A stretch of DNA of 64,000 bases from Steroidobacteraceae bacterium (GCA_025451845.1 JANWJS010000015.1:1-64000), one strand, 5' to 3'; positions 52,588 to 63,818 are shown, numbered from the stretch's first letter. The notes: generated by a model from the sequence alone, not told the origin. A program made the numbers and translations.

Positions 52588-53103
52588 TCAGCCGGAAGCG
52601 CCCGTGTTGGCTCCCGGGTCGAAGCGCATGGGCTTGGTGACACCCATGCGCGAGAGCTCCTTCAGCAGCGCTTCCGCAAGCTCCTGATGAACGGCGCGAT
52701 CGAAGAGCGGCGCCGCCTCCCAGTCGTACGCCCACGGGTGGGTCGTCCGCAGCTTTGCCGGCTCGTCGGCATAGCGGGGAATGACATGAGCATGGAGCGC
52801 CGGCTCGAGGTTCCCGAGGATGGCGTAGTTGATGCGCTCGGCTCCCGTGACCTTGAGAACCGCGTCCCCCAGACGCGCGAGATCCTGAAGAAACAGCGCA
52901 CGCTCGTGCGCGCCTAGCGCATTGAGGCTGGGTACGACGGGGTCGGGAAGCAGCAGAGCGTAACCCCGCAGGAACTGCCGCTCACCGAACACCGCCCAGC
53001 CGGAGAAGAGACGCGCGATGACGCGCGGCTCACGGCCCGCCCTGGCCGCGGCCACTTGCCGGTGAATCGCTGTTTCCGGCGCGGCTTTGGCTTCGTTCTT
53101 CAT
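52588..53103 (-). CDS. HIT-family protein
   Basis: 171 residues from ATG 53103, one base after the HAD stop. Signature near residues 98-110: NLEPALHAHVIPRY, the HxHxxP form of the histidine triad (His104, His106). It is of the diadenosine-tetraphosphate hydrolase/HIT group, hydrolysing nucleotide-linked phosphates; the substrate is not clear. Paired with an HAD phosphatase gene upstream, so a nucleotide-metabolism operon is plausible. Confidence 0.84.
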   Translation of the reverse strand: MKNEAKAAPETAIHRQVAAARAGREPRVIARLFSGWAVFGERQFLRGYALLLPDPVVPSLNALGAHERALFLQDLARLGDAVLKVTGAERINYAILGNLEPALHAHVIPRYADEPAKLRTTHPWAYDWEAAPLFDRAVHQELAEALLKELSRMGVTKPMRFDPGANTGASG

Positions 53104-53104
53104 A

Positions 53105-53701
53105 TCAACACTCGACTCCCAGGGCCCGGAGCTCTCCGACCGTAGTGTCGTAACCCCCATGCACTATTCCATGCCAGCCGCGGCCGCGCGCCGCCGCGAT
53201 GTTCTCCGCGCGATCGTCGATGAAGACGGTCTCCCCCGGCGTCAGCAAAAAACGCCGCTCCGCCTCTGCGTAGATGCCCTCGTGCGGTTTCATGACGCCG
53301 GCAATGAACGAGGGCAGCGCGCCGTGGCCGATGCGGTGCAGCTCGAATTCACGCGAGAGATGCTTCCAGTGCAGGTCGCCGATGTTGGACAACAGATAGA
53401 CGCGGTAGCGATCACTGAGCCGGTTGGCGAGAGCCACCATCGACGGCTGCAGCTCGAACATGTCCACCCAGCTCGCGTGCGCCGCCTCGAGGCTCATGGG
53501 CCGGTCCGCGAGCGCGGCGCAGCGCTCGAGCAGTCCCTGGCCGTCCATGCGTCCGGACTCGTGATCCTCGAGCGCGATGCGCGCCAGCACGGAGTCGAGA
53601 TTGGGCGCGTCTGCTCCGTGAGCGCAGAGGAAGTCGAGGAAGGGCTGGTGGTCGAGATGCACGAACACCCAGCCGATGTCGAAAACAACGTTACGGATCA
53701 A
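53105..53701 (-). CDS. HAD-superfamily phosphatase (YihX-like)
   Basis: 198 residues. Motif I is VVFDIGWVF, where Asp8 is the nucleophile and the second Asp of the usual DxD is replaced, as in YihX-type enzymes (D-x-G). Motif II LLSNIGD, motif III/IV KPHEGIYAEAERRF and VFIDDRAENIAAA complete the HAD set. It would dephosphorylate sugar phosphates or nucleotides. The G-W after DI is unusual. The gene is directly coupled to the HIT gene. Confidence 0.88.
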   Translation of the reverse strand: MIRNVVFDIGWVFVHLDHQPFLDFLCAHGADAPNLDSVLARIALEDHESGRMDGQGLLERCAALADRPMSLEAAHASWVDMFELQPSMVALANRLSDRYRVYLLSNIGDLHWKHLSREFELHRIGHGALPSFIAGVMKPHEGIYAEAERRFLLTPGETVFIDDRAENIAAARGRGWHGIVHGGYDTTVGELRALGVEC

Positions 53702-53809
53702 GCCGCCTCCGGGTCGTTCCCAGCACGTTTCCCCCTGCCCATCGCGCAGCCATTGTACGGTGGAGCTCGCTCGGGGGGTGTGCGGTGGCCGGCGATTTGC
53801 GCCGAACGC

Positions 53810-54994
53810 TCACAGCGGGAACGGCATCACGGTACCGGTGTCCCCAGGTGTGGCATTGACCGCGACGACGGTAGCCTTGGGAAAGAAATTGAACTCTGAC
53901 GCACTGGCCCACGTGTACGCACCCATCGCGCGGCCGACGATGAGATCGCCCACCTCCAGCTGTGGCAGCAGGAGGTTTTCGGCGATGACATCGATGCTGT
54001 CGCACGTAGGCCCGGCGAGCACCGACGGCAGGCGCTCCTCGCCATCGCGCAACGGCTCCACCGGGTAACACGCATGATCGTAGAGCTGCCCGCTGTAGGA
54101 GCCGTAGAGACCGTCATCCAGGTAGTACCACCAGTGTCCCTCGCGCCGAGCACGTCCCATCACGGAGGCGACGCCGATCACCGCCGGGCCCACGACGTAG
54201 CGTCCGGGCTCGGCGATCACACGCACTTTCTTGGGAAGCTTCGCCAGCGCCTCGCGCAGCGGCTCGCAGAATCTGCCGATGTCCTGCACCGGCTGTGCGT
54301 AATCGATGGGAAACCCGCCGCCAATGTCCAGCGTGTCGAGCGGTCCGAGCTTCGCCTTGCGTCCTGCCGACATCAGCTTCGCGCACGCCACGACGGCCTC
54401 GACGTGTTTGGCCGAGTCCGCCGCCTGCGAGCCCACATGGAACGACATGCCGCGCATGGTGATTCCGAGCTCCGCCGCGAGCCGCGCGATCGCCAAGGCA
54501 TCCTCCGGATCGCAGCCGAACTTACGCGACAGATCGCACATGGCTCCGGGGCTGCGGAAGGACACCCGCAGCAGCAGCTCGACCCGGTCGGCCAGGCGCT
54601 CGAATTTCCGTACCTCATCGGGGTTGTCGACCACGAAGGTGCGCAGGCCAAAATCGATGGCGTTGCGGATGTCCTGCGGTCGCTTGATGGGATGAGTGTG
54701 AACGCACCGGTCGGGAGTGACACCCAGGCGCCGTACCAGATGCACCTCGCCCGTCGTTGCGAGGTCCAAGAAACCGCCTTCGTCCAGCACCGTGCGCACC
54801 ACTGCCGCGTGCGGCATCGGCTTCAGTGCGTAATGGAGATCGACCCCCGGCAGCGCCGCGCGTAACTTCCTGAACTGCACGCGCACCCGCTCGCAATCGA
54901 GGATGATGAGCGGCGAGCCGAATTGACGGACTAGCCGCCGGATCTCCACCGGCTGAAACGGATCGACGTAGCGCGCCCGATGCGATCGAGTCAT
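53810..54994 (-). CDS. Ornithine/diaminopimelate-type PLP decarboxylase
   Basis: Fold-type III PLP enzyme, 394 residues. The PLP lysine is at Lys58 in YALKPMP, with HVGSQ, DIGGGFP, EPGRYVVGP and GPTCDSID (Cys331) as in eukaryotic-type ornithine decarboxylase. It catalyses ornithine to putrescine, the first step of polyamine synthesis, in the cytoplasm. The Cys in GPTCD supports ODC over diaminopimelate decarboxylase. The gene appears alone, with a hairpin (55028-55054) about 35 nt upstream. Confidence 0.92.
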   Translation of the reverse strand: MTRSHRARYVDPFQPVEIRRLVRQFGSPLIILDCERVRVQFRKLRAALPGVDLHYALKPMPHAAVVRTVLDEGGFLDLATTGEVHLVRRLGVTPDRCVHTHPIKRPQDIRNAIDFGLRTFVVDNPDEVRKFERLADRVELLLRVSFRSPGAMCDLSRKFGCDPEDALAIARLAAELGITMRGMSFHVGSQAADSAKHVEAVVACAKLMSAGRKAKLGPLDTLDIGGGFPIDYAQPVQDIGRFCEPLREALAKLPKKVRVIAEPGRYVVGPAVIGVASVMGRARREGHWWYYLDDGLYGSYSGQLYDHACYPVEPLRDGEERLPSVLAGPTCDSIDVIAENLLLPQLEVGDLIVGRAMGAYTWASASEFNFFPKATVVAVNATPGDTGTVMPFPL

Positions 54995-55027
54995 TCTCTT
55001 CTGCCACCGTCAACAGCAAGTCAGTGA

Positions 55028-55054
55028 GCAGCCCAGGGCCGCTCCCTGGGCTGC
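55028..55054 (-). promoter_or_regulatory. Hairpin between sua5 and ornithine decarboxylase
   Basis: Perfect 11-bp arms GCAGCCCAGGG (55028-55038) and CCCTGGGCTGC (55044-55054), loop of 5 nt. On the minus strand it lies after the sua5 stop and in the leader of the decarboxylase gene. There is no U-tract. It could be the end of the sua5 transcript or a leader structure. Confidence 0.5.
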
Positions 55055-55119
55055 GTGATCAAATATTGTCATAGGGCTGGCCGCAGAAAGCGCCGCCGGG
55101 CGACTTTTAGCCAATAGAG

Positions 55120-56136
55120 TTAGGGAAGGACCGCCATCGTGCCGCTGTCGTCGCTCTCGCTGACGCTCGATGCCGCGCGCACCAGCCGATCGCGGATCGC
55201 GGTCCAGCGCTCTCCCTCCGGCACATCCTGCACCAGGATCTGCTGACAGCCCGCCTTATCCAGCGTGCGCAGGTTCGTGTAGAGGTCGTGTCCGTATTGC
55301 TCCGGCCGCCGACCCGCATTGATCCACGTGACGTATTTGTGGGCCTTGAGCGGTAACCGCTGCGCCAGCACAGCCACCCGGCGACCGCCCTGCGAGAGCG
55401 CCGCGGCACGCGCATCGATCTCACCGGATGGCACGATGATCATCGGAGTGGTCGGCGCGTAATGTGAGGAAGTGCCCCCCGGGACGCGCGGGGATTCGAT
55501 GTCCGCGCCGATCAGCAGCTCCCCGATGACCTGCCGGATCTGCCCAGCGGTAATGGCGCCGGGGCGCAGCAGCCGCACGCTCTGCCCCTGGAAGGCGATG
55601 AGGGTCGACTCCAGCCCGACCTGACACTCGCCCCCGTCGAGGATCACCTTCACCTGCTCGCCGAGCTCTTCGCGCACGTGCTCGGCGCGGGTCGGCGAGA
55701 GTCTGCCGTAACGATTGGCGGAGGGCGCCGCGATGCCGCCGCCGAAGGCTGTCAGGAGCTGCTGCGCCATGGGGTGCGAGGGCACGCGAATGGCGACGGT
55801 GTCCTGTCCGCCGGTCACTGCATCGTGAACGTTGGTGGCGCGAGGCATCACCATCGTGAAGGGTCCCGGCCAGAAGCGCTCCGCGAGCTTCATGGCGGCC
55901 TCCGGCACCTCCCGCACCCAGCGATGCAGGAAGCGCGGGCTGTCGAGATGCACGATCACGGGATGCTGGCTCGGCCGGCCCTTGGCCTCGAAGATCTTGC
56001 GGACCGCGGCGGGATTCTGCGCGTTCGCGCCCAAGCCGTAGACCGTCTCCGTTGGAAAAGCCACGAGCTCGCCGTCGCGCAGTGCCTGCACGGCGGTCTC
56101 GATCTCGACCTGGGTAGCTCTGACCACTCGAACCAT
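55120..56136 (-). CDS. sua5: Threonylcarbamoyl-AMP synthase (Sua5)
   Basis: Forms threonylcarbamoyl-AMP, the first step in the t6A modification of tRNA. 338 residues from ATG 56136: the YrdC domain (about 12-200: GELVAFPTETVYGLGANA, KIFEAKGRPSQHPVIVHL, AAPSANRYGRLSPT) and a C-terminal Sua5 domain (about 230-335; GGTSSHYAPTTP), distinguishing it from short TsaC. No strong Shine-Dalgarno is seen upstream, and the frame is open to 56223, so the start is uncertain. It lies downstream of the giant HtrA-like gene, separated by the structured repeat. Confidence 0.93.
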   Translation of the reverse strand: MVRVVRATQVEIETAVQALRDGELVAFPTETVYGLGANAQNPAAVRKIFEAKGRPSQHPVIVHLDSPRFLHRWVREVPEAAMKLAERFWPGPFTMVMPRATNVHDAVTGGQDTVAIRVPSHPMAQQLLTAFGGGIAAPSANRYGRLSPTRAEHVREELGEQVKVILDGGECQVGLESTLIAFQGQSVRLLRPGAITAGQIRQVIGELLIGADIESPRVPGGTSSHYAPTTPMIIVPSGEIDARAAALSQGGRRVAVLAQRLPLKAHKYVTWINAGRRPEQYGHDLYTNLRTLDKAGCQQILVQDVPEGERWTAIRDRLVRAASSVSESDDSGTMAVLP

Positions 56137-56262
56137 GATGATGCGGATTCTAGCAAGGCCGGCCGGCGATCCTGCGTTCATTCCAACCGTTGCAATTTCA
56201 CGACACTTCGGCCGCTCGTCCATCGGCCCTGTGGACTGCGAAATCCTGCAGCACGCCGCACT

Positions 56263-56370
56263 CCAGGCACAGTGGATGTGCCCGCCGCCGCAGGTGGCGG
56301 AGCTTCGAGCGAAAACCGCGCTTTTTTACTCGAGCAGCGCTGGGCCGGGCGGGATGCCCGGATCCAGCGC
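56263..56370 (-). repeat. Structured intergenic repeat, copy 2
   Basis: About 108 bp, the reverse complement of which aligns nearly end to end with the element at 22960-23068: same GCGCTGGATCCGGGCAT start, the same AAAGCGCGGTT core, CTCCGCCACCTGCGGCGGCG and the GTGCCTGG end. It begins 5 nt after the stop of the HtrA-like gene. Differences lie in spacer length and hairpin loops. Confidence 0.8.
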
Positions 56371-56375
56371 TTGCA

Positions 56376-59366
56376 CTAGTTCAGCGACCGCCGGGTCCAG
56401 CCCTCAGGCGTGCGCAGAAGCTCATAGGCGGGCCAGTAGTGCTTGTCGAGCTTCAGGGTGATCACGTCCGGTGCATTGTTCCAAGTGATTGTCGTCAGTC
56501 TGAGTGAGGAGCGATCCGCCCGTCCAGCTACTGCCTTCAGGAAGGCGTCGAGATCGGGCGTCGGCTGGCCATCGACCTGCACAATCCGCCCCCCCGGGTA
56601 GAGCCCATAGCGTGCCGCCGGCGAGCCGTATGCGAAGTAGTCGACATAAACGCCAACGGGAGGAACGCCCCGCTGCGCGCGCATGGATTGGAAGGGCGCC
56701 TGCAGAGTCGCGCCCGCCCATTGCACCACTCTCTCGAGCTCCGCACCCGATAGCGCCACGGTCGGAACAGTCAGCGTCTGCTCGCTGCCGCCTCGCCAAA
56801 CCGTGACCTGCACGCCGGTGCGATCGGCGGTCGCCTGCTCAACCTCGTGGAATTCGGTGACAACCTTGCCATCGAGCGCCAGCACCAGATCGCCTGGCTG
56901 CAGGAGCGAGGACGCCGGAGACCCACCGACCCTGCGCAAGACCGTGAGCACCTGCCGCTCCGTGGGGCTATGCGCTGCGAGTTTTGCCGTCCACTGCGGC
57001 GAGAGGCCCATCTGGCGCGCGCTGGCAAGCGGCTCGAGGTCAAGCTCGACATCGAGCGAGTGCAACGGACGCCCGCTGCGTACGCGGTCCACCATGTCTG
57101 CCACGACATCGATCGGCACACCCCGCAGAGCCTGCGCGATGCCATTATCGCTGTCGTAGGCGAAGCTCGACCATGTCCCGAGCACATTGCCGGAGGCATC
57201 GGTGAGCACGCCATCGAAGTCGCCTGGGGGGTTCACCAGGCCGATGGTCTCGATGTTGGTATCCCGGAATCGCATGGTGCGCGAGAGAGGGAGCGACAGC
57301 GGATCGATACTGGCGATCTGCGTTGCGCGCGCGTGCATCTGGCTGTCGCCGCCGAGTCCCACGACCCAGATCGGCTCGCCCGGAGTCAGTTTCTGCGGCT
57401 TGAGGGTGGCGGACCTCACGGGCGTGTTGCCGATGAGCTTCGGATCGTAGGCGACGACCGCGAAGTTGTGCACGGGATCGACGTAGACGACCCGTCCAGG
57501 TATCTGGAGGGTGCCCGCGAATGTCACCGTGACATCGCCGAGCGAGACGGGCACCGTGTCCCGGTCGACCACGATGAGGCCGCGCTCTGCGTCCACGACG
57601 AGTCCCGTGCCGTGGTAGAAGTGCTCGGTCACGCCAGAGACCGAATACGGCATGGAAAAGCTCACTGTCGCAAGCGACGGCGCGAGCGCGGTGAGCCGCG
57701 GATCCTGATATTTCGGGAAGCCCGTGGAGCTCACCGGATCGGGCTTGGGCGCCGGGCCGCCGGCGAGCGGGGTACAGGGCCAGGTGCCGAGGGTATCGTC
57801 GCGCACGCAGAGGTCCGCCGGATACCACAGGCTGTCCATGCGGAAGGAGCCGAGCTCGCTGCCGTTCGGATCTGCGACCGTCGTGAAGCGGACGTTCGCG
57901 TAATCGCCGTTGCCGAGCTGACCGAGCGCCCGGCGGAAGTCCGCGAGATCATCGATCGGGGTGGAGTCGACCTGGCTGATGACCGCGCCGCGCGGTATGC
58001 CGGCCGCGCCGAACACGAATCCCGGGTTGGCGACGAATACGCCGCGCGGCGGCACGTTGAGCTGCCGCGCCTCCTGATAGGAAAGCGTGTTGAGCACCGC
58101 GTCGCCGAACTGCACGTAGCTGCTCGGCGTGATCGCGGTCAAGTCGCCGACGGTCAGCGTCACCGACACGGGCTTGCCGCCGCGCTCGAGATCCAACCGG
58201 ATCTGACGCCCGACGGAGGAATCGACAGTCCGCTCGAGCGGATCGAACGTCGTCACATAACGGCCATTGATCCGCAGCAGGATGTCTCCCGGCTGCAGCG
58301 CGAGCGCACTCGGCGTCCCCGGCAGCACGCTCGCGATCACCAGCATACCGGTGCGCTGCGGGAACTGCTTGCGCACCGCCGCCTCGGTGGCGATACCGAG
58401 GCCGAGCCGCTCGAGCTCGTCAAAAGGCGTGTAGCTGAAAACGCTGTAGAGCGTGCCGCGTGTGACCGGCTTGCCCTCCTGGATGAGCTGCAACGCGCGC
58501 TGCACGCGCTCGAGCGGCAGATAGAAGCTCGATGCGGAGTTGTCGGCGCCGCCGGCGTTCAGTGCGACGACGCGGCCCTGGATGTCGACGACCGGGGATC
58601 CGGAAGAGCCGCCGGACGTCCCCGACGCCGCCTGCAGGTAGAAGGTATTGAAGTCGTTGTATTTGCCGAAGCCATAGTTCGGCGCCTCGCGATCCAGCCG
58701 CGCGAGCGTGCCGGCGAGGATGGAGAGCTGCTCGCCGGCGTTGTTGCCCACCACCCGGATCTCCCTGCCGACCCTGGCGTCAGCGGGATCGAGCTGCAGC
58801 GGCTTCGGCTGGATGTAGTGCAGCTTCTTCGGGTCGTAGCGGTAGAAGCCGAAGTCGTGCACCGGATCGCGGTAGATGGGGTAGAGCTGAACGACCTCCC
58901 GATCGAGGAACACCGCCTCGGCGGTCACCGGCCCCGGCGTCACGACGTGCCGGTTGGTCAGGATGATCCCGCGCTTTGCGTCCACGACGAACCCAGTCGC
59001 CTGGGCGGTCTCGTTCCAGTCCGTATCGAAGGCACGGACCTCATCAACGTTGATGGAGACGACACTGCTCGCGATACGCTCGAGAGTGGCGGCCCAGGTG
59101 GGGTTGGCCTCGACCGCGGCTGCCTGCCGGGCGAGATGCGCGGCTTGGCTAGCTCCGCCGCGCACTGGCATCCTGGGTGTACGCGGGAGCGCCCGCCCAG
59201 GCCGCTCATGCGGCGGCCCGGCCGGACGGGGTTGCACCGGGCCTGCAGGTGGTGGCGGGTTCTGCTCGGCGGCGGCAGGCGATGCCGTCTGAGGCCCTCC
59301 GGCGGCGAAACTCAGGGGCGCGCAGGCGGCAAGTAGGGCGAGGCTAAGACGTCGGGGGAATCGCAT
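56376..59366 (-). CDS. Large HtrA/Nma111-like protease with degenerate second protease domain
   Basis: 996 residues from ATG 59366 (GGAG upstream; overlaps gcvPB by 23 nt). Signal peptide about 1-21, a Pro-rich linker (36-68), then a trypsin-like protease with His140 (TNRHVV), Asp171 (DPVHDFGF) and Ser255 (GSSGSPVV). PDZ domains follow, then a second protease-like domain lacking the triad: VVDRDTVP replaces the His site and [10 protein letters not shown] has no Ser. A final PDZ region lies near the C-terminus ([17 protein letters not shown]). The tandem active/inactive layout resembles yeast Nma111. Probably a periplasmic quality-control protease. Confidence 0.88.
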   Translation of the reverse strand: MRFPRRLSLALLAACAPLSFAAGGPQTASPAAAEQNPPPPAGPVQPRPAGPPHERPGRALPRTPRMPVRGGASQAAHLARQAAAVEANPTWAATLERIASSVVSINVDEVRAFDTDWNETAQATGFVVDAKRGIILTNRHVVTPGPVTAEAVFLDREVVQLYPIYRDPVHDFGFYRYDPKKLHYIQPKPLQLDPADARVGREIRVVGNNAGEQLSILAGTLARLDREAPNYGFGKYNDFNTFYLQAASGTSGGSSGSPVVDIQGRVVALNAGGADNSASSFYLPLERVQRALQLIQEGKPVTRGTLYSVFSYTPFDELERLGLGIATEAAVRKQFPQRTGMLVIASVLPGTPSALALQPGDILLRINGRYVTTFDPLERTVDSSVGRQIRLDLERGGKPVSVTLTVGDLTAITPSSYVQFGDAVLNTLSYQEARQLNVPPRGVFVANPGFVFGAAGIPRGAVISQVDSTPIDDLADFRRALGQLGNGDYANVRFTTVADPNGSELGSFRMDSLWYPADLCVRDDTLGTWPCTPLAGGPAPKPDPVSSTGFPKYQDPRLTALAPSLATVSFSMPYSVSGVTEHFYHGTGLVVDAERGLIVVDRDTVPVSLGDVTVTFAGTLQIPGRVVYVDPVHNFAVVAYDPKLIGNTPVRSATLKPQKLTPGEPIWVVGLGGDSQMHARATQIASIDPLSLPLSRTMRFRDTNIETIGLVNPPGDFDGVLTDASGNVLGTWSSFAYDSDNGIAQALRGVPIDVVADMVDRVRSGRPLHSLDVELDLEPLASARQMGLSPQWTAKLAAHSPTERQVLTVLRRVGGSPASSLLQPGDLVLALDGKVVTEFHEVEQATADRTGVQVTVWRGGSEQTLTVPTVALSGAELERVVQWAGATLQAPFQSMRAQRGVPPVGVYVDYFAYGSPAARYGLYPGGRIVQVDGQPTPDLDAFLKAVAGRADRSSLRLTTITWNNAPDVITLKLDKHYWPAYELLRTPEGWTRRSLN

Positions 59367-60843
59367 GGGCTCCGATCGGCTTCCACGTGAGATCCAGTTG
59401 CTTGGCCGCCCGAACGTCGTCCAGGCGCCGTACCGGCATGGTATGCGGAGCGCCAGTGACGCGCTCGGGTTCTTTGGCGGCCTCCGCGAGGATCTCGCCC
59501 ATGGCGGCGACGAAGGCATCGAGCGTAGCCTTGCTCTCGGTCTCCGTCGGCTCGATGAGCAGGCACTCCGGCACGAGGAGCGGGAAATATGTCGTCGGAG
59601 CATGCATACCGTGATCGAGCAGGCGCTTGGCGAAGTCCATGGCCGTGACACCCAGCTCCTTGGCCTGACGCTTGAGACTCACGATGAGCTCGTGAGTGGC
59701 GCGGCGGCGCGGGTAAGCCGCATCGAAGCCCGCGCGGGTCAATTGCGCGAGGAGATAGTTGGCATTGAGCGTCGCGTACTCGCTCACCTTCGCCATTCCC
59801 TCCCGGCCGAGCATGCGCATGTAGATGTAAGCGCGCAGGAGCACGCCGGCGTTGCCCATGAACGCCGACAGTCGGCCGATCGATTGCGGCAGGTCCCGCT
59901 CCGTCAGCCAGCAGTACCGCTCGCCGCGCCGCCCGACGATCGGCAGCGGGAGGAAGGGCGCCAGACGCGCGCTGACACCGACCGGACCCGCGCCGGGGCC
60001 GCCGCCGCCGTGCGGCGTGGAGAAGGTCTTATGCAGGTTGATGTGGACGACGTCAAAGCCCATGTCGCCCGGTCGCACCTTGCCGAGAATGGCATTGAGG
60101 TTGGCGCCGTCGTAGTAGAGGAGTCCGCCGCCAGCGTGCACCGTGTGCGCCACCTCCTCGATCCGCCGCTCGAACACGCCCAGGGTGGACGGGTTGGTGA
60201 GCATGATGCCCGCGGTCTTGGGACCGACAGCAGCCTTGAGCGCATCGAGCTCGACGTCACCTTCCGCATCGACGGGCACTTCGCGCACGACACAGCCGCA
60301 CATCGTGGCAGTGGCGGGATTGGTGCCGTGGGCTGCCTCCGGCACGATGATCTCATTGCGCTCCAGATCCCCCCGCGCGCGGTGATAGGCGCGGATCATG
60401 GCGACGCCCGCGAATTCTCCCTGCGCACCGGCCATCGGACTCAACGCCACGGCCTGCATCCCCGTCACCGCCTTCAACATCTCCTGCAGCTCGTACATGC
60501 AGGCGAGGAAGCCCTGCCCGAGACCCTCCGGCGACAACGGATGCCGCGCCAGGAGCTCCGGCAGCATCGCGTATTGATTGCAGGCCTTCGGGTTGTACTT
60601 CATCGTGCACGACCCGAGCGGGTAGAAGTGCGTGTCGATGGAGAAGTTGAGCTGCGAGAGGCGTGTGAAGTGACGCACCGTCTCGAGCTCGCTCACCTCG
60701 GGCAAGCAGGGCCGCGCGCCGCGGCGCAAGCTCGCCGGCAAGTCGGCGGCGGCGGCCGGGCCGGGATCGCTCGGCCACTGGTCCTCGGCGCCGCGTCCGG
60801 GGACGGAATACTCGAAAATCGGTTTTTCCAGTCGTGTGGACAT
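59344..60843 (-). CDS. gcvPB: Glycine dehydrogenase (decarboxylating) subunit 2
   Basis: 499 residues, the C-terminal half of the P-protein. PLP lysine in [16 protein letters not shown]. Conserved [20 protein letters not shown] and [11 protein letters not shown]. With GcvPA it decarboxylates glycine and loads the aminomethyl group on GcvH. Gene order gcvT-gcvH-gcvPA-gcvPB on the minus strand, all under the riboswitch. Starts 12 nt after gcvPA. The split P-protein is common in many bacteria but not in E. coli. Confidence 0.96.
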   Translation of the reverse strand: MSTRLEKPIFEYSVPGRGAEDQWPSDPGPAAAADLPASLRRGARPCLPEVSELETVRHFTRLSQLNFSIDTHFYPLGSCTMKYNPKACNQYAMLPELLARHPLSPEGLGQGFLACMYELQEMLKAVTGMQAVALSPMAGAQGEFAGVAMIRAYHRARGDLERNEIIVPEAAHGTNPATATMCGCVVREVPVDAEGDVELDALKAAVGPKTAGIMLTNPSTLGVFERRIEEVAHTVHAGGGLLYYDGANLNAILGKVRPGDMGFDVVHINLHKTFSTPHGGGGPGAGPVGVSARLAPFLPLPIVGRRGERYCWLTERDLPQSIGRLSAFMGNAGVLLRAYIYMRMLGREGMAKVSEYATLNANYLLAQLTRAGFDAAYPRRRATHELIVSLKRQAKELGVTAMDFAKRLLDHGMHAPTTYFPLLVPECLLIEPTETESKATLDAFVAAMGEILAEAAKEPERVTGAPHTMPVRRLDDVRAAKQLDLTWKPIGAHAIPPTS

Positions 60844-60855
60844 GATCTTGCAGCC

Positions 60856-62244
60856 TCAGGCCGCGCGCGCTTCGCGCAGGCAGTCGCCGAGCGCGCCGGC
60901 GTAGCGCTCGATGTCAGCGGATGTCTTGATCTCGGTCGCGCAGACGAGCAGCGCGGGGCCGAGCTCGGGATAATGCTCGGTGAGATCCAGGCCGCCGAGG
61001 ATCCCGCGCGCGGCGAGCTTCTCCAGCACCGGCGCCACGGGACGATCGAGCGCGATGACTTCCTCGTGGAAGACCGGGCCGCTGAAGAGCCGCCGCACGC
61101 CCGGCACCCGCGTCAGCGCGGCAACCAGCTCACGTGTGCGCGCATGCGAGGCAGCAGCGACCCGCTCGAGGCCCGCGGGCCCCATGAGCGAGAGATAGAC
61201 CGCCGCCGCGGTCACCAGCAATCCCTGGTTGGTGCAAATGTTGGAAGTCGCCTTGGCGCGGCGGATGTGCTGCTCGCGGGCCTGCAGCGTCAGCGTGAAG
61301 CCCGCGCGGCCGGCGGCATCCACCGTGCGTCCGGCGATTCGGCCGGGCATCTGGCGCACGTGTTCCATGCGCGCGGTCATGAAGCCGAAGTACGGCCCGC
61401 CCGAGGAGAGCGGCACGCCGAGGGGTTGGCCCTCACCGACCGCGATGTCCGCTCCCTTGTTGTTCGCGCCCCGGGAGCCCCACTGACCCGGAGGCTTCAG
61501 GAGCGCGAGCGAAGTGGGATTCACGACGGCCACCACCAGGACGTTGCGCGCCCGCGCCCAATCGCAGAGCGCATCGACATCCTCCAGCCGCCCGAAGAAG
61601 TTGGGTTGCTGGATGACGAGCGCGGTGATGTCCTGGCCGTCATAACGGTCGAGGGCGCCGGCGGGGATGCAGCCTTCTTCCGTGCAATACGGCAGCTCCT
61701 CGAACACGAGCCCCTGATTGCCCGCTACCGCCGCGGCGGTCCTTCGATAGTGCGGATGCACCGTCGTGGGCACAAGGATCCGCTGCGAGCGTGACCTGCG
61801 GTTGGCGCGCACCGCCATGAGGCACGCCTCCCCCATGGCGCTCGCGCCGTCGTAGAGCGAGGCATTCGAGACTTCCATGCCCGTCAGGCTCGCCATCATG
61901 GTCTGGTATTCGTAAAGGAGCTGCAGCGTGCCCTGGCTCGCCTCCGCCTGATACGGCGTGTAGGCGCTGTAGAACTCCCCGCGGGTGGCGATGGCCCACA
62001 CGGCCGCGGGAATGTGATGCTCATAGGCACCTGCGCCGATGAAGCAGAGCGGCCGGCCGTCCAGGCTCGCCCGCTCGGCCATGAGGCGGCCGACTTCCAT
62101 TTCACTCAGGGCATCCGGCACGCCGGCGAGCGCGGCCAACCGCAGGCTGGCGGGGATCTCGTCGAAGAGCTGCTCGATGCTGCCGACGCCGATGGCCGCG
62201 AGCATCGCTGCCACATCCTCGCGGGTATGAGGGATGAAGGCCAT
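60856..62244 (-). CDS. gcvPA: Glycine dehydrogenase (decarboxylating) subunit 1
   Basis: 462 residues from ATG 62244, overlapping the gcvH stop by one base, with GAGGAGGG in the end of gcvH; the long upstream frame is a shadow of gcvH. The PLP-fold N-terminal half of the P-protein: [41 protein letters not shown]. No catalytic lysine, as expected; subunit 2 provides it. Translationally coupled to gcvH. Confidence 0.96.
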   Translation of the reverse strand: MAFIPHTREDVAAMLAAIGVGSIEQLFDEIPASLRLAALAGVPDALSEMEVGRLMAERASLDGRPLCFIGAGAYEHHIPAAVWAIATRGEFYSAYTPYQAEASQGTLQLLYEYQTMMASLTGMEVSNASLYDGASAMGEACLMAVRANRRSRSQRILVPTTVHPHYRRTAAAVAGNQGLVFEELPYCTEEGCIPAGALDRYDGQDITALVIQQPNFFGRLEDVDALCDWARARNVLVVAVVNPTSLALLKPPGQWGSRGANNKGADIAVGEGQPLGVPLSSGGPYFGFMTARMEHVRQMPGRIAGRTVDAAGRAGFTLTLQAREQHIRRAKATSNICTNQGLLVTAAAVYLSLMGPAGLERVAAASHARTRELVAALTRVPGVRRLFSGPVFHEEVIALDRPVAPVLEKLAARGILGGLDLTEHYPELGPALLVCATEIKTSADIERYAGALGDCLREARAA

Positions 62245-62639
62245 CAGCCGCCCTCCTCCGCGATCAACTTCTCGTACTCGGCGGCAGTCAGGAGGGCAGG
62301 CCCCGCGCCGCCACCGGCGGGCCGCACACGCATCAGCCAGCCCTTGCCGTAGGCATCGGAATTGATCGCTTCCGGCTCCGCGGCGAGCGCCGCATTGCTC
62401 GCAGTCACCTCGCCCGAGAGCGGCGCGTAGACATCGGAGGCCGCCTTGACCGACTCCACGACCGCGAACGGCTCGCCGGCCGAGAGCTTTCGCCCGACTT
62501 CGGGCACCTCCACGAACACCAGGTCGCCGAGCGCATGCTGGGCATGGTCGGTGATGCCGACCTCGACCGTGCCGTCGGACAGGGTCCGCAGCCATTCGTG
62601 GGACTTCGTGTACTTGAGATCGGAAGGAACGTTGCTCAT
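62244..62639 (-). CDS. gcvH: Glycine cleavage system H protein
   Basis: 131 residues. Lipoyl attachment at Lys65 in [19 protein letters not shown]-terminus [20 protein letters not shown] is conserved. It shuttles the aminomethyl group between P, T and L proteins. It lies 67 nt after gcvT and overlaps gcvPA by one base. Lipoylation and the L protein are encoded elsewhere. Confidence 0.97.
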   Translation of the reverse strand: MSNVPSDLKYTKSHEWLRTLSDGTVEVGITDHAQHALGDLVFVEVPEVGRKLSAGEPFAVVESVKAASDVYAPLSGEVTASNAALAAEPEAINSDAYGKGWLMRVRPAGGGAGPALLTAAEYEKLIAEEGG

Positions 62640-62706
62640 GCGGCGCTCCGGGCTGGGAGTTTAGGCTTTGGGGATGGATGGGAGTTCGGATTGCACGATC
62701 CGGCGC

Positions 62707-63795
62707 CTACGAGACCAGCGCCTTCCCGTGACGGACGAACGGCGGCCGCACGATGCGCGCATCGTGCAGCTTGCCGCGAATATCGACCTGCACGCGGGAG
62801 CCCGCCGCGGCCGGCACTCGGGCCAGCGCGATCGAGCGCTCCAGCGTGGGAGAGAAGGTTCCGCTGGTGATCTCGCCGTCGCCGCCCTCGGGTACGAGTA
62901 CCTTCTGGTGCGAGCGCAGAACGCCGCGTCCCTCGAGCAGCAGGCCCACGAGCTTGCGCTGCGGTCCGCGGGCGCGGATCGCCTCCAGGGCCTCGCGGCC
63001 GATGAAGGCGCGCTCGCGCGGCTCGAGAGCCACGGTCCAACCGAGGGCGGACTCGAAAGGATGAGTGCTCTCTTCCATGTCGTTGCCGTAGAGGTTCATG
63101 CCCGCCTCGAGGCGCAGCGTGTCACGGGCGCCGAGGCCGCAGGAGGTCACACCGGCGCAGTTCAGCGCTCGCCACAGCCGCTCCGCCTCCATCGCGGGCA
63201 ACATGATCTCGAAGCCATCTTCGCCCGTGTAGCCGGTGCGGGCGATGAACCAACCGTCTATTTCGCGTGCGAAGAACGGCTCGAGAGCGAGCGCGGCGAG
63301 GGATCCGGCAGGTGAAAGCAGGGCCGCCGCCTTGTGGCGTGCTTCCGGGCCCTGCACGGCGAGCATGGCCAGGTCGGTGCGCTCGACGACCTCGACTCCG
63401 AAAGCCGCTGCATGTCGGCGTATCCACGCCAGATCCGTGTCGCGCGTACCCGCGTTGACGACCGCGCGGAACCAGGTCTCGTCGAGATAGTAGACGATGA
63501 GATCATCGATGACGCCGCCCGTCTCTTTGAGCATGCAGCCATAGAGCGCTTTGCCGTGCGCGCGCAGCTTGCCGACGTCGTTGGCCAGGAGCTTCTCCAG
63601 GAATGGCCGTATGCGCGCACCTTTGAGGTCGACGACACACATGTGCGAGACGTCGAAGACGCCAGCGCTGCGGCGCACGGCGTGGTGCTCCGCGATCTGC
63701 GAGCCATACTGCACCGGCATGTCCCAGCCGCCGAAGTCCACGGTTCTGGCGCCGAGCTTCTGATGCAGGTCGAATAGCGGGGTTCTGCGTGTCAC
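62707..63795 (-). CDS. gcvT: Glycine cleavage system T protein (aminomethyltransferase)
   Basis: 362 residues from GTG 63795, preceded by GGAG; an ATG at 63828 in frame lies inside the riboswitch expression hairpin and is less likely. Conserved [43 protein letters not shown] and [12 protein letters not shown]. It transfers the methylene unit to tetrahydrofolate and releases ammonia. First gene of the gcv operon, directly under a tandem glycine riboswitch. Confidence 0.96.
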   Translation of the reverse strand: MTRRTPLFDLHQKLGARTVDFGGWDMPVQYGSQIAEHHAVRRSAGVFDVSHMCVVDLKGARIRPFLEKLLANDVGKLRAHGKALYGCMLKETGGVIDDLIVYYLDETWFRAVVNAGTRDTDLAWIRRHAAAFGVEVVERTDLAMLAVQGPEARHKAAALLSPAGSLAALALEPFFAREIDGWFIARTGYTGEDGFEIMLPAMEAERLWRALNCAGVTSCGLGARDTLRLEAGMNLYGNDMEESTHPFESALGWTVALEPRERAFIGREALEAIRARGPQRKLVGLLLEGRGVLRSHQKVLVPEGGDGEITSGTFSPTLERSIALARVPAAAGSRVQVDIRGKLHDARIVRPPFVRHGKALVS

Positions 63796-63818
63796 AGGTG
63801 CTCCGGAACAATAGCGAA

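Noticed and set aside
56847-59336. Long plus-strand ORF (829 codons) antisense to the HtrA-like gene
   Set aside because: Composition (His, Arg, Glu, Val rich) and lack of motifs are typical of the antisense frame of a real gene; the minus-strand protein has intact protease motifs.
59365-61794. Long plus-strand ORF (809 codons) antisense to gcvPB/gcvPA
   Set aside because: Directly opposite two strongly conserved enzymes; no recognisable domain.
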